Of a stretch of DNA of 64,000 nt, positions 50,982-63,598 are shown one piece after another (within the stretch, counting starts at the first letter, position 1; each line of letters starts with the position of its first letter). Source of the DNA: Albifimbria verrucaria. Its lineage: Eukaryota; Ascomycota; Sordariomycetes; Hypocreales; Stachybotryaceae. The notes beneath the pieces are model-generated. The model worked only from the letters and a program-made list of their open reading frames with translations, did not search any database and was not told where the DNA came from. The DNA is taken from the NCBI GenBank assembly GCA_020081605.1, contig JAHREC010000019.1, positions 620,001-684,000 on the forward strand, read 5' to 3'. The translations under genes were made by a program, and so were the position numbers.

Positions 50982-52827
50982 CTAAAGCTTCGCACGGCAC
51001 ATTCTGCCGTCAGCGGCAACAGTCCAGTCCTCGCTACCAACGCCCTTCAGGACATAGAACAGGAGTCCTTGTCCCACTTGCGCTTGATATCACGAAGCTT
51101 CTGGTAGTTGGGGCCGTAGAACTCGGACTGCCATCTGGGCTGGTTGAAGTCGGCTTCGTTCATGTACGAACCGCTACCGGGAGTAACGCTCTCGATCATG
51201 GGCATGAACTCGTCAGTCATGCGCTTCTGAGCGGCCACCATCTTGTCCCAGGATGCAGTAGAGTCCCAAAGGGTAATCAGCTGCAGCTGAATGACGGCAT
51301 CGCGCCAAGCAGGGGCGACAGAGTTGTCAACGGTGCCTTCGGGCTTGGCGAACTTAGCAGCACTTCCGACGGCATAGACACCGTTGGCAGTGAGGTTGTT
51401 GGCAACCTGCATGAAACCAGTCAGGTTGTTCTCGAGGGCCTGACGGGGAATAAGTCGGCCACCAAACTGGTAGCGAGAGACCTCGAGCTTGCCCTGGGGC
51501 AGAGGACCCAGGTAGTGGGCATAGTGGTCGCGGTAGGGGAGAGCGGTGTAGGACACAGACAGGGAGATGCCAAGGTCAGCGATGAAATCGGTGAGAGGCT
51601 TAAGAACAACGTCCTTGACATAGGTGTCGGTAGAGTTCCAGACGGTGGTAGACATGAGCCATAGCACCTGGTTAGTGATGGTGAAGGTGATCATGGCACC
51701 CTTGTCGGTCATCTCAGGAATGAGCTCGTAGAACTTGGAGACAGCGGCCTGGAACTTCTCCGGAGTGGTGTAGGGAGCAAGCAGCTGGAACTGAGCACCT
51801 CCCACGGTGCTGGTGGGGTATGCGCGGACGGTCAGGTCGAGGACGACACCATAGGTGCCACCGCCGCCACCGCTGAGAGCCCAGTACAAGTCCTGGTTCT
51901 GGTAGGGGTAGCAGTGACAATGCTGCCGTCGGCGGTGACAACAGTGAAGGCAAGAGTCTGATCAGCGCCGAGGCCGAAGGTGCTGCTCAGCGTAGAGTGG
52001 CCACCACCCTGGGTGAAACCACCAGCCAGTCCGACGGTCGCGCACTCGCCAGAGACGACAGCAAGACCCTTTGCATGGGTAGCCTCAAGAACCTCATAGC
52101 CGAGGACACCAGCACCGACCTTGACGGCAGGGCCGGAGTAGTCCTTATCAGACCAGTCAAGGAAGTCAATAGTCTTGAGATCCTGGGTCCAGATGGCCAG
52201 GGCTCCAGCGCCAGTAGAGCGGCCAAGGAAACTAGATTTATGGTTAGATGACAAACGCCAACTGATGTGGAGGATCAAGCAAGTACTTACTCATGGCCAG
52301 TGTTGCGCACCACGACGCGGAGGTTGTTCTGGCGCGCGAACTTGAGGGTCTCGCCAATATCGGCAGCGTTCCTGACCTTGACAGCGTAGCTGACGTAGTT
52401 GCCGAGAGTGCAAGGCTTTGTACGGTCCGTAAAAGGATCGCAGCTCTGGTTGGCGAAGCTTGGCTGCATGATGGAGGAGGAAGAGGGCAGGCTAGGCATA
52501 GTCGATTAGAACATGTGCGACCGGAGCAGGCACGCGACACACTTACTGAGTCAAGGGTTGGTCCATCCCTTCTGGAGCGCATCGCATGCAGCTGCGTCGT
52601 ATGTCGGGTCATGGCAGGGTGATCCGATGGGTGTCGAGGCAACGAGCCTGTTACCAACGGTCGAGTTGAACTTGCTCCAAGTCTGAGTTGAAGGCCAGCA
52701 GGCGTCGGTAGGCAAGCACTTGCATGTGCCAGCGGGAGTCACAGGAGGCGGGTTGGGAGTGCAGATGGCCGTGAGCTTGCATGCTGCCCATAAGGGCAGC
52801 GTAAGTGGCAATGGTTGTGTACTTCAT
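50982..52827 (-). CDS. secreted FAD-linked oxidase, berberine-bridge-enzyme type
   Basis: A signal peptide (MKYTTIATYAALMGSMQA) begins the protein. A Cys-rich stretch (AGTCKCLPTDACWPSTQTW) follows, then NYVSYAVKVRNAADI. VVVRNTGHE supplies the His and SGECATVGLAGGFTQGGGHS the Cys that together anchor FAD bicovalently in BBE-like oxidases. WALSGGGGGTYGVV and VSYTALPYRDHY belong to the substrate domain. YYGPNYQKL-like FYGPNYQKLRDIKRKWD and GSEDWTVAADGRMC close the fold. Two introns lie near 52500-52555 and 52232-52292. Frame changes occur after the signal peptide, near 52547, near 51900 and near 51062. These secreted enzymes oxidise sugars, alcohols or alkaloid-like substrates with O2; the substrate is not predictable here. 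Confidence 0.9.
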
Positions 52828-54022
52828 GGCGACGTCTTCCTCAGGTCGGCACTGGCAAGTTGAGACCTTTGGAAAGGGCGAGGAACTGTGAAGAGATACT
52901 TATACATGCCTTCGGCCGGATTTTTGAGCCCAAAATGGCCGTTGCCATATCCTTGGGTGGGTTCGTGGAGCAATATCTCCCTCCACCACTTCGGCTGAGC
53001 CATGTGGGACGGATGTGTAAGTTCAGAAAAAAGACCCTGAAGGCGGATCTGCAATCCCGCACTGATCAAAGCGCTACGATCTCGAGATCCATCGGTGGAG
53101 GAGCCAATGTCCGATTGAGGTGACCGAGCGCGAGCTTGAGCGTATTGCAACAACAGCTTCAAGTGCTTTGCATCCTTCAATCCGCTGTTTCTGCTCGTCC
53201 TCAAACTCAATTCCGGCAGATGAGAGACTGACAGACTTGACATGTCAAGTGGCAAATACGGGGTTCCATTCGAAAGCTATAGTTCTATGCACTCTGTGCG
53301 GTTCAGCCGTCGCTAGTGCGTCTCTATTATGGCCGGTATACCCTGAAACGACCATGTCCACCGGTTGTCGCCATGACTAGCATAATCCACAATTCCAAGA
53401 GGTCAACTTTCACGTCCCGATTCGGAGCCTGATCCGGCGCCGGTGCAAAAACGGAACCATCCTGGTCCTTGCAATCCCCAGTCCCTTGCGCCACCCGAGA
53501 CGACAGACCATAGGTGAACAATCTCGGCAGGGCAGCAGATGAAGCTATTCCCTGGGCCGAGAAGCCCCTTCGTCATGCGCGTCGGCAAAGGCGAAGCCAG
53601 CTTGAAGAAAGATTAGCGCACCTGCTTAGTCGCCTCCGCTGCGGCTTAGGAATGCCTAGAAGACCGGGAGTTTCGGACGAGTCCACGGTTGAACTGTAGA
53701 GCTTCCGAGGCAATTTGACAGAATCTCCATTTCACCTGAATCGAATTTGGCAGATAAGACTCCATACAATGACTACGTGAGCATGGGTTGCCAAGGGAAG
53801 AGGGGATGAAGGGATAGCCATGCTTCATTGGCATGGAGAACACGCCACGTGGGCGCCCTCAAGTATATTACATTATGATGAAAGTGAGGCTATTGATTGA
53901 CTTTCTATCATTGTCGAGGCAGCATTGCTTTTCTTACCACGGCATTACCAGACCTTCGGGAATTGTTAAGAGCCCGGTGTTGGACAGCTTGGCGTGGTGG
54001 GAAAAGAGGACCCGGAAAAAAC
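52828..54022. other. intergenic, divergent promoters
   Basis: The region lies between the oxidase and the nitrate reductase, which are transcribed away from each other. GATA-type motifs (AGATAA at 53752, CTATCA at 53905) occur in it. ORFs here lack any signature. Confidence 0.45.
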
Positions 54023-54030
54023 CCGCGGAG
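54023..54030 (-). promoter_or_regulatory. NirA/NIT4-type site upstream of nitrate reductase
   Basis: CTCCGCGG on the minus strand matches the Aspergillus NirA consensus CTCCGHGG exactly and seven of eight bases of the Neurospora NIT4 site. It lies about 260 bp before the nitrate reductase ATG. GATA motifs for AreA/NIT2 lie 120-270 bp further away. The combination is that of nitrate-induced, ammonium-repressed genes. Confidence 0.5.
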
Positions 54031-54286
54031 ATACAAGCAAAAGGGGCTTATTCTTTTACCTCAGCAGCAGCCTTTAGGTTGGAACTCGAGACTAAAGAGG
54101 ACTAACTGAATGCAACTGAATGGGCTAATTGTCGTAGACGTCATCAATCATGTTGCTGTACAGATCGCGTAGAAACTGCTCGCGATGCGCATTGTTTTCG
54201 TCTCCAGTAACGATGTGACTATAGGCCTCATCAAGCAGATAACCGTAGTACAGTAAAACAGCATTGCCAATAAAAGGAGAGCAAGG

Positions 54287-57200
54287 ATGGCCCCAGAAAA
54301 ACCATGGACTGTCAGGGTTCGACCCCATCCGGGCTCCTCTCGGCAAGATATCGACAACGAACCGGATTGGACGGGACTTCACAACCACCGAGTTGGATTC
54401 AAGAATCGAGGTGACAGGAGGCCTGGAATTACTCATGCCCAAGATGAATACCTTCGAGAGATTGAAGAGGCTCGAAAAGAGCAGGAAAAGCTTCGCGATG
54501 AGAACAAAACGGGAAAGCTGGTCAATTTCCGGGACGTCATCATGACACAGGAGGTGAGCCATTCCATTGCAGTCAGGAATTTGATTCAAAAGTAGTAATA
54601 ATAACAATTTAGGATTTTCACTTGCGGCATCCAGAGAACAGGTCCATGGGCTGGAGATATGTTCTGGATACTACCGAAGACTGGGTGAAGAACCAGGAAG
54701 AATGGCCGATCAATATCAAGCGCCGAGAAGCAGAGAAACAGGAAAATGACAAAAAGCAATCCGACGACAGCCAGCAAAATAAAAAAGATAGCGCTACTGA
54801 CGGCGATAAACAACAACAGGAGCATGAATGGAAAAGGCCCACAGATAAAGATAAACATCATGACGCATATCAAACCGACAATGACAGGGATAAACCAGCC
54901 GACAAAGATCTTTTGGACAAGTATACGGGCCAAGAATTGGCGCTTCTGGCGGCTTTGAAGCATGAAAAAGACTACATATATCAACTCAAAGAGAACGATG
55001 GCAAGGGCAGATCGCCCAAGCCTGGCGACAAATGCCCAATTTCCATTGACGAGCAAGACCAGTTCGGCCCAGACAATTGGCTTCCTCGAAGTGCTGATCT
55101 CATCCGACTGACTGGAAAACACCCTTTGAATGCCGAGGCGGAATTGTCTTGCCTATTTGATGCTGGTCTCATCACACCAAACGAGCTTCACTACGTGCGG
55201 AACCATGGCTCTGTACCTAGAATTCTCTGGGAATTTCATGAGGTTGATATTGAGTACAACAACGAGACCACAACGTTATCAATGATGGACCTTAAAGAAT
55301 ATGAAACGATTAATATTCCCATCGCTCTAGCATGCGATGGGAATCGCCGCAAGGAATTGAATATGATAAAAAGAGCAAAGGCTTCAATTGGGGAGCGGGA
55401 GGAGTCAGCTGCGCATACTGGAAAGGACCATTACTCTGCGACGTGTTGAAGTCGGTCGGAGTTCCAGATGTGCTTCCGTCCAATGCAGGAAAAAGATACT
55501 GGGTCAACTTCGAAGGGGCTGACGACCCGAGTGAAGGAAAATATTCAACTTGCATTCCATTCGATTATGCAATGGATCCAAACAACGACGTCATCCTCGC
55601 ATATGAGATGAATGATGTTCCACTTCCTCCAGATCACGGATATCCAGTGCGAGTCATGATCCCAGGTTATGTTGGCGGGCGCTGTGTCAAATGGCTCCGT
55701 CGTATTTGGATCAGCGACAAGGAAAACGATTCTCACTATCACATCTGGGACAACCGGGTCCTTCCAGCATTCGTGACGGAGAAAGACGGCCCATTCGCAG
55801 AGACTCTGTTCAATCATCCAGACACGGCTTGTAATGAACAAAACTTGAACTCTGTGATAGTAAAGCCTGCCCAAGGGGAGAAGATATCAGTGTCGGAGGC
55901 GAAGTGCGGACGCAGCTACCGCATCGAAGGCTACGCATATGATGGCGGTGGTCATGAAGTTCAACGAGTTGAAGTTTCTTTAGACGATGGACAGACATGG
56001 CTCTATTGCATCCGAAAATTTCCTGATGCTCCTATTCGGCATGGCAATAAGTTCTGGACATGGCTTCATTGGCATGTGGATGTCCGAATGTCACACCTTC
56101 TCCGAGCACAAAGCATCATGGTCAGATGCTTCAACGTTTTCAAGAATACCCAACCAAGGGAACCAAATTGGAACATCATGGGAATGATGAACAATTGTTG
56201 GTACACTGTCCGTCCTGAAATTGTTGATGGTGAAGACTCAGATATGCCAGCCATCTTGTTCCGACATCCCACAGAACCAGCAACTGGGGATGGCGGATGG
56301 ATGCAACCAAGCACTGAGAATAAAATAGCCCAGGCAAAACAAGAAGCAGGTGCTCCCCAGAAGGAGTTTACGCGCGAAGAGATTGAGAAGCATGACAAGA
56401 AGGATGACTGCTGGATTGTGGTGGATGGTAAAGTCTACGATGCGACGAGCGTTCTTGAATGGCACCCTGGAGGAGCCGCAGCTATTCTTGGACACGCAGG
56501 TAAAGTGCATCAAGAAACATCTGACGAGTTTGCGAGCATACACGACGACTATGCTTATCAGAAGCTTAAAGGTAGGGTGATCCAGCTTGACCCCCGAACG
56601 ATAGAAGGTGGTTGACACTACTTAGAATGTGCACTTGGCGTTGTCACAGAGAAGGCTGCAAAGTTTATCAAGCAGACCAGCGAAGAGGCAGCTAAAGAGA
56701 AGGCCTCCGCAACTAAAGGCAAGGCACTGACTTTAGAAAAGCACAGGTGGGTTCCTGTGAAGCTCCTCGACCGGAAGAAGATCTCGGAAGATACGAGGAC
56801 GTACACTTTCCAACTTCCTGATGGAAAGAACGTCTTGGGACTGGGCACTTGTCAGCACATTCAGGTTGGTTTCCATTTCCGAGACAAGATGCTCATCAGA
56901 AGCTACACCCCGACGAGACCTCTACTGCCACCGGCGCCCCAAGAAAACGGCAACACCGTAGGAAATAAGCAGTTCACAGATGCCGGATCCTCGCTCCATC
57001 CCGACCTGGCTGACGGCAATGGCACATTTAATTTGACAGTCAAAACGTATTTCCCAGACGAAACGCAACCAGGCGGCGCATTGTCCAACATCCTCGACTG
57101 TATGCCCATTGGCGAGGAGGTCGAAATTCGAGGCCCCACAGGAGACATTGTATACAACGGCCACGGCGACTTCATCATTGAAGGAAAAGAAAGACATTTT

Positions 57201-57642
57201 GACAAGGTATCTCTAGTCCTGGGTGGTTCCGGCATCACGCCTGGCTACTCGCTCATTGCCCGCATATTGCTCAGCCCAGGCGACAAGACGGAGCTCAGGG
57301 TCATTGATGCGAACAAAACGGAAAAGGACATCCTTCTCAGAGAAGATCTTGAAAAATTCGAGAAAGACTCCAAGGGTCAATTAAAGATTGTTCATGTCTT
57401 GAGCCACCCTGGAGACGGGTGGGGGCTTAACTGGTCACGTCAACGAAGACATCATCAAGCAGAGCCTCTTCCCGCCGGCCCAAAATGCGGTGACATTCCT
57501 TTGCGGGCCCCTGCAATGATTCAAAAAGCAGCGTTACCAGCTCTGCGAGGTAAGGGTACAGTGCTGTTCTTATCATTAACAGCGGCTAACAATTCACTCA
57601 GACTGGGGTTACGTCGAAGACGAAAACATGTTCGGGTTCTAA
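54287..57642 (+). CDS. niaD: assimilatory nitrate reductase, NAD(P)H type
   Basis: Exon 1 (54287-54553) encodes KPWTVRVRPHPGSSRQDI and NEPDWTGLHNHRVGFKNR. Exon 2 starts at 54613. LIRLTGKHPLNAEAEL, LHYVRNHGSVP and IALACDGNRRKE (molybdenum-binding Cys), then SKGFNWGAGGVS, form the Mo-pterin domain. A dimerisation domain follows. Cytochrome b5 has WHPGGAAAILGHAGK with a second His in ASIHDDYA. An intron at 56572-56625 is followed by ECALGVVTEKAAKF. The flavin domain has MLIRSYTPTRP and VLGGSGITPGYSLI, and the last exon gives DWGYVEDENMFGF, the canonical end. Frame changes lie in A5 near 55370, G5 near 57419 and C4 near 57513. The N-terminal region carries an unusual Lys/Asp/Gln-rich stretch of about 60 residues (54733-54925). 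Confidence 0.95.
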
Positions 57643-58056
57643 CCCTGACACACAGCGTTCAAGCAAGGGCCTGCCTATCAGAGAATCTTCCAGTGCAGCG
57701 GTCAAGATGGTCATGATTGGATCAGACGCGTTCTAGGCACGCTGGACAACATAGACAGCGTCAATCTCCGCACTTAAGCTTAGAGACCCTGCAGGAACTT
57801 TGTGCTTAAACTCTGGGCATCTCCAATAATTAATCCCAATCAAGCAGGTGTAAGCAAAGATGCTATCGCAGTGGCGGGGATCTCAATGGGTTCGCGAGAT
57901 GCACCTTGCCATTGTGGAAAGCAGGCGGCACAGGTCGCAGTATTTAAGTTGCCCTCGTATGTCTCGCTTCCTGGGTCGTGAAGTTCTGTCCGCTGTCCTT
58001 GCCGTGCCTGCTCCTTGAGATCAATTGACCCGTGGAAGGCCTCCGAGACAATCGCC
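57643..58056. other. intergenic
   Basis: This 414-base gap holds the nitrate reductase 3' UTR and the aminopeptidase promoter. Nothing else is seen. Confidence 0.5.
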
Positions 58057-59720
58057 ATGAAGTTCTCTCAGTCCGCTGCGACAGTCTTGTCGCTGGCTTC
58101 CGCCACTGCTGCCGCAACTTGCAAGCCCAAAATTGACTCTGAAAAGATTCAGGCTGATATTAAGACTGAGAAGTGAGTGCGAAAAAAAAACAGTGTGACT
58201 GCGTTGCAAAGACTGACTCCCATTGAAGCCTTTGGTCCCACCTCGAAGCCTTGAACGAGATCGCTTTCAAGTACGGCAACGGTAACCGCGCCTTCGGTCT
58301 TCCTGGATATGCTGCCTCCGTCGACTACATCTGGGAACAGATCAGCAAGGTCAATGGCACCAAGGCCTGGAAGCAAGACTTCCCAGCCTGGTTCGGCCAG
58401 GTCCAGTCGGTCAGCTTCAAGGTTGGCGAAGAGGATTTCTACATCTATGGCGTGACCTACTCCCCTCAACCGCTGAGGAGGGTGTCACTGCCGAGCTCGT
58501 GCTTGGTCCCCGGCGCCGCTGGTTGTGACCCCGCCAACTACGAGGGCCTGGATGTGAAGGGTAAGATCGTCCTCACCCAGCGATTCCGCTGCCCGACCGG
58601 TGGCACCCTTGCGGGACGTGTCAAGCCTGCTGCCCAGGCTGGCGCTGCCGGTGTGATTATCTACCACGACATCACGACTAAGCCTACCGCTGGCTCTCTG
58701 GGAGAGGTCGACTTGGATGCGTACGTCCCTGCTGGTTTCATCAGCAAGGCCGACGGCGAGAAGCTGGTTGAGCGCCTGCAGGGCGGTGAAACAATTGAGG
58801 CTTTCTTCAAGCACATTCAAGTCGTTGAAGAGCGAATTACCCAGAACGTTTTTGTCGAGACGGAGGACGGCGACCCTAACAATGTTATTGTGGTAAGTGT
58901 GCCCGCTTAGCTCGTCAATTGGCATCTCGTATGTGACGGAAATTCTGACTGTTACACAGCTTGGTGCTCATTTGGATTCCGTCCAAGCCGGACCTGGCAT
59001 TAACGATGATGGTGAGTCAAGTATCTGCAAATCTACATGAACATGGCCTAACAAGCATAAGGCTCTGGTACCAGCTTGATCCTTGAAGTCTTCAAGGCCG
59101 TCCAGAAGTACCGCTTCAAGAACAAGCTGCGCTTTGCTTGGTGGGGCGCCGAGGAGAATGGTCTGCTTGGCTCAGAGTACTACTGCTCCAACCTTCCTGC
59201 TGAGGATGTCAACAACATCTTGGCCTACCTCAACTACGACATGGTCTCCAAGGGCTACTTTGGTGTCAGCGACAACGATGGCAGAGCCCACGGCTCCGTC
59301 GCCCCCGCTGGCTCCGAGGTTATCCAGCAGATCTATCTCGACTTCTTCGCCAGCCACGGTCTGGAGACTACGCCCGCGATCCTCACCAACGGCAGCGACT
59401 ACGCTTCATTCTGGGGAATTCTCCACAAGCCTTTCGGCTTCCTGAACACCGGTACGGCTGTGGCCCAGGACCCTTGCTACCACCAGTCCTGCGACACGAT
59501 CGAGAACCCCACTCCCGAGACCATCACCTGGAACGCCAGAGCCGCTGCCCACATGGTTTCGATCCTGTCACTGAAGGGACAGGAGCTTATTCCCAAAACA
59601 CCCATCAACGAGAGTACACTTAGCCTTAGATCGCTGCTGCGAACCGGGCCTAGCGTTCTGAACATTGAGGAGCTGGAAGCGCTCGGCGAGAGGCATCTCG
59701 GATGTGGCCATGACATTTAG
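58057..59720 (+). CDS. secreted/vacuolar aminopeptidase, M28 (aminopeptidase Y-like)
   Basis: Four exons (58057-58172, 58229-58892, 58960-59011, 59062-59720) sum to 1,491 nt, giving 496 residues. A signal peptide (MKFSQSAATVLSLASATAAA) is present. A PA domain is inserted, seen as VKGKIVLTQR and AGAAGVIIYHD. Zinc ligands are His in LGAHLDSV, Asp in GINDDGSG, Glu pair in WGAEENGLLGSE, Asp in YLNYDMVSKG and His in CYHQSCDT. These are typical of fungal leucine aminopeptidases that trim peptides. Two opposite frame changes in C runs (near 58463 and 58507) cancel, scrambling about 15 residues between YSP and the GAAGCDPANY segment. Without them the PA domain reads normally. Confidence 0.92.
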
Positions 59721-60565
59721 GTAAAGAATCCTAGACATGTAATTCAGAAGTAAATTTTTTTGATAGGAAACAAAATGCGTCGATGCTACTTTCTTGGCAG
59801 CCTCCAGGCTTCGTGACGATCAATTGCTGCGTGGAGCATGAGCTTGTGGGTGTGATGCGGGTACCTCAGCCGAACGCCAAGCAAACTCTTGCATTTTTTT
59901 CGTCTGAACGGATGCTTTATCTGTTGGACTTTTGGAACTAGCAAAAGGTCCCATGCAGTACGACCTGCAAGTCATGCAAACTGATGTAACATGGCATCCG
60001 TGAATGGCGGTAAATCTTGGGACCAGCAGCGAAGCCCAATAGAAGGCGTCGAGATATCGATCGGCACCGCTTCTAGGCTCTTCGCTCAAGGCCGAACAGA
60101 GGGTGAGAAGGGCCTCAAATAGCCGAAAGAAGGAGGTTACATCAGACGGAGCCAACAAGATGGAAGAAATATCGCGACATGCCCGGGAAATACGGTTCTC
60201 GCCCTCTGGATTAAAAAGTTCGTCACAGATGCGGCAACATCCCACATTTCACAGTGTGGCAAGGGCTGTTCAAGCTTACATCGTGCAAAGCCGATTGGTG
60301 ACACGCCAGCCCAGCATGCCGGCTTGTGCATTACCGGGTGGCTGCGGGAGCAGACTTTTCGACGAGGGCTTGGAGGGGTAGATGATGGCCGTTGGGATTC
60401 GTGATCATCAACGGATGCCATTGGATGGCACTATCACGAACCCGCAGACACGGTTATTCACCTACCCGATTCGGCAATGTTGCAATACCAAATCAACATA
60501 TCGCAACTGCAACCCTACTTGCAGCTCGTGGAATCGGACGAGATGTGATCCGGTCGAGGGTGCCG
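59721..60565. other. intergenic
   Basis: A 141-codon minus-strand ORF (59820-60245) has no recognisable motif and no splice support. Nothing else is seen. Confidence 0.4.
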
Positions 60566-60571
60566 TATAAA
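60566..60571 (+). promoter_or_regulatory. TATA box upstream of the LVIVD-type gene
   Basis: TATAAA lies 150 bp before the ATG at 60716. Confidence 0.4.
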
Positions 60572-60715
60572 CTGTGCGTGTTCTGCTCATTGTGTCTCTG
60601 CTTGACTCGTTGGTGTAGCTTCCAAGGCAATACCTCATACCAAGCTGTGGCGAGGGCCGATCTTGTTGACTTGTGAAGGTCAATTCGTAGCGACAATCCC
60701 CAATCTTTAGCAAAG

Positions 60716-62331
60716 ATGAAGTCTTCCGTCAAGGCCCTTGGCGCCATTGCAGCCTTTGTTGGCTCGGCGCTCTCCAAGGAGGTGCCCGTCGACGCTGATT
60801 TGGCAGCCGAGCTCTACGACAGCGGTGTCAGACACGAGCAAATCATGATGCTCAAGGAGGTAATTGAAGCCTCTTGTTATTCTATGGCTTGTCGCTGACT
60901 GGAGTAGCAAGTTTGGGAGGAGCTGAGGCTCGAGGGTGTCTTCGAGTCTACTCAGTACACTTCCTTCGACAAGAAGACCGACTTTGTTGCTTGCAAGAAC
61001 GGAGTCGCCTCCTACGTCCCCGGCGACCCAAAGTACACTTTCAAGTGCAAGAACCTGGATCTGTACGACTTCAAGACCCACGCCGAGCTGGGTAGCAGTT
61101 ACGGTCGTGGCGCTGGCTCCTGGGGTTGGACTAGCCCCAAGGGCCGCGAGTTTGTCGCCATTGCACAGGAAGATGGAACTTCCTTTGCAGAGGTCACCAA
61201 GAAGGGAAAGCTTGTCTACCTTGGAAGACTCCCTCAGTACACCACTGCTCAGCCATCTCTATGGCGTGAGATCAAGGGTTACAAGAGCTACGTCGTGATC
61301 GGCAGTGAGGCGTACGATCACGGTGTGCAGATTTTCGATCTTCGCAAGCTGGAGAAGGTTGACCCCAAGCAGCCCAAGCTGTTCACCAACGAAGAGGATC
61401 TTGATGGATGGTGGAATGATGAACTGCCCTGGGGACGATCTCACAATGTTGTTACCAACGAGGAGAGACACTACGCCGCTGCAACCGGCTTCCAGCCCCG
61501 AAACGGAACCCTGGGAGCCGGCCTTGTCTTCATTGACTTGACTGACCCCAGCAACCCCAAGACTCTTGGTGGAAGTGGCGAGGATGGATATGTTCAGTAA
61601 GTTTGCGACATATCTCTCAAATTCTGTGGCTAACCATGTGTTTTCCTACAGCGATGCCCAATGCTTGGTCTACCGTGGACCCGATCTCAAGTACTTCGGA
61701 CGAGACATTTGCTACGGATACAACGAGGATTCTCTCACGATGTAAGCTTTCATCCAAGTGCACTAATTTTGGTTCTTATCTAATAATAGACAGCTACGAT
61801 GTCCAAGACAAGAAGAACATCAAGATCATCTCCAAGACTTCCTACGAGGGTGTTGCTTACACTCACCAAGGCTGGGTCCTCGACCGTAACTGGCAGCACT
61901 ACCTGATTCTCGACGACGAGTACGACGAGGTCAACATCACCAAGACGGGCCAATATGCCTACCCTGTTTCTTACATCTGGGACATCTCAAAGCTCGAGAA
62001 GCCCCGACAGACCGGCAAATACACCGGCCCTCGTCGAGGCATTGACCACAACCAATTCGTCATCGACGGTTTCTCTCACCAGAGCAACTACGGTCTTGGT
62101 TACACTGTTCTTGACCTTCGTTCCGTTCCCTTCGACCCCACCGGCAAGGGCATTAAGGAGGTCGCCTACTTTGACATCCACCCCGAAGATGACAACCTGC
62201 CCGGTGGTGGTAACGAGACCTTTACCGGTACTTGGAGTCACTACCCTTACTTCAAGAGCGGCTTCGTTGTCATCAACACGATGGACCGTGGCGCCTTTGT
62301 TGTCAAGCGTTCAAAGAACTCTTGGTGGTAG
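60716..62331 (+). CDS. secreted LVIVD/beta-propeller-like protein (choice-of-anchor B-like)
   Basis: Four exons (60716-60859, 60908-61596, 61652-61741, 61794-62331) give an intact 486-residue product. A signal peptide (MKSSVKALGAIAAFVGSALS) is followed by VWEELRLEGVFESTQ. Repeats such as VVIGSEAYDHGVQIFDLRKL, GAGLVFIDLTDPSNPKTLG and VAYTHQGWVLDRNWQHYLI alternate beta-propeller-like strands with Asp-rich turns. The pattern matches LVIVD-repeat proteins that fungi annotate as regulatory P domain-containing. HDAQCLVYRGPDLKYFGRDIC and HTHQ-like YTHQGW are conserved blocks in that group. The function is unknown; extracellular or wall localisation is inferred from the signal peptide. It is a clean gene, useful as a contrast to its frame-disrupted neighbours. 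Confidence 0.85.
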
Positions 62332-63598
62332 ATCCAAGCGTTGTAACGTGACATGATGAAAACCATATGAGATTTAGGCATGAACCCATCAGCAGCAATA
62401 TGGTTATATCCATTTAAGATTTACACATTTAAGGGTAGTCTAGAGGGATAGCCAGTTATGATTCTCATCCTTAGTATTGATAGTCTACGCTGGTTGCCAG
62501 CCCAACTTAGCACGACGATATTATTATTGAGCTTAGCTCTACATATTATGGAATTTTCCTGCGATTTTTGAGTCATGAGCCCCTTGTGTACGTCAATTCT
62601 GGCTCGAAAGTGAAACGAATGATATGCTTTAAATGTGTGGGTTCCAAAGGAGTTGTACTTGTGGATCGATCAAACAATTCGAATGGTCCACTACTCAAGC
62701 ACGTGTAAATGAATGCTTCTCTGCATGAAATACCGAATCGTCTACAATTATGAGCGTTATGAATTTGGATTGACACTTGAGTTAGTGGCAATGGATTAGG
62801 TGGGTCTTGAGACGCGAGACAGACATGAGATTCGAATCCACTGTTTTGTCTGCAGGCCTGAATTCCATCGAATAAGCTACAAGTACCTGCCTGGTATGTC
62901 TCCAAATTTGCAAGTTTTCTGACCGCAGTTTGAGGCTCCTATACGTTTCCCTCAGCTACGGAGTATTTCGTCAAATTGGCGTCAGTGGGCTTGGGCCACA
63001 ATCGGCACTGTCGGGTCTTTCAGTTAGGAAACTCTAGTTCACCGATGAACCGGCGATCAGTGACAGGAGCCAATAGTTACGATTTAATTACCCATTTCCA
63101 CATGGTGCCCAGCCGCACATTTGGTGAATGTGGGAAGAGCCAAGCAACACCTCACCTACCGTTATTCACGACAATCATCAAAAGCGATAGAAATCTGCCG
63201 GAACATCCTGGTAAATATTGTGAGGCTACACTTGTGGCTGCATGTCGTAGCCATGCAAAACAGAAATTGGTGGGCGGAGCTTTTAGTCCGGCCCGTTATT
63301 GACCAATATTGACATATCTGGTCCACCGCCGTGGTCGATGATTCATGACGACCACCAACACCAGGTACGACGGCTGCTTATTGTTGAAAATAGATCTAAA
63401 CAACGTAATGATGACAGTTATTGCAGATAAGGACGAATAAGAAACAGTACAAGAGTATTTACCCCGCGCAATGCATCGGTATATAACAGCGCTGGCGATG
63501 CAGCTGCGATTTATATTGATACCAGGGAAGTTCCTTGACATGTCGACGGCCCAAAACATTGTCCTCATTCAAAACACTACCATACGTGACAGTCCAAA
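62332..63598. other. intergenic
   Basis: It contains only short ORFs without signature, and presumably the catalase promoter at its right end. No repeat or RNA gene is seen. Confidence 0.45.

Noticed and set aside
56572..56625. apparent stop between the cytochrome b5 and flavin domains of nitrate reductase, suggesting a split gene
   Set aside because: A 54-nt intron with GTAGGG and CTTAG ends joins the two as LKECALGVVTEK, the normal family sequence.
59820..60245. 141-codon minus-strand ORF
   Set aside because: No recognisable motif and no support from splice sites or context.
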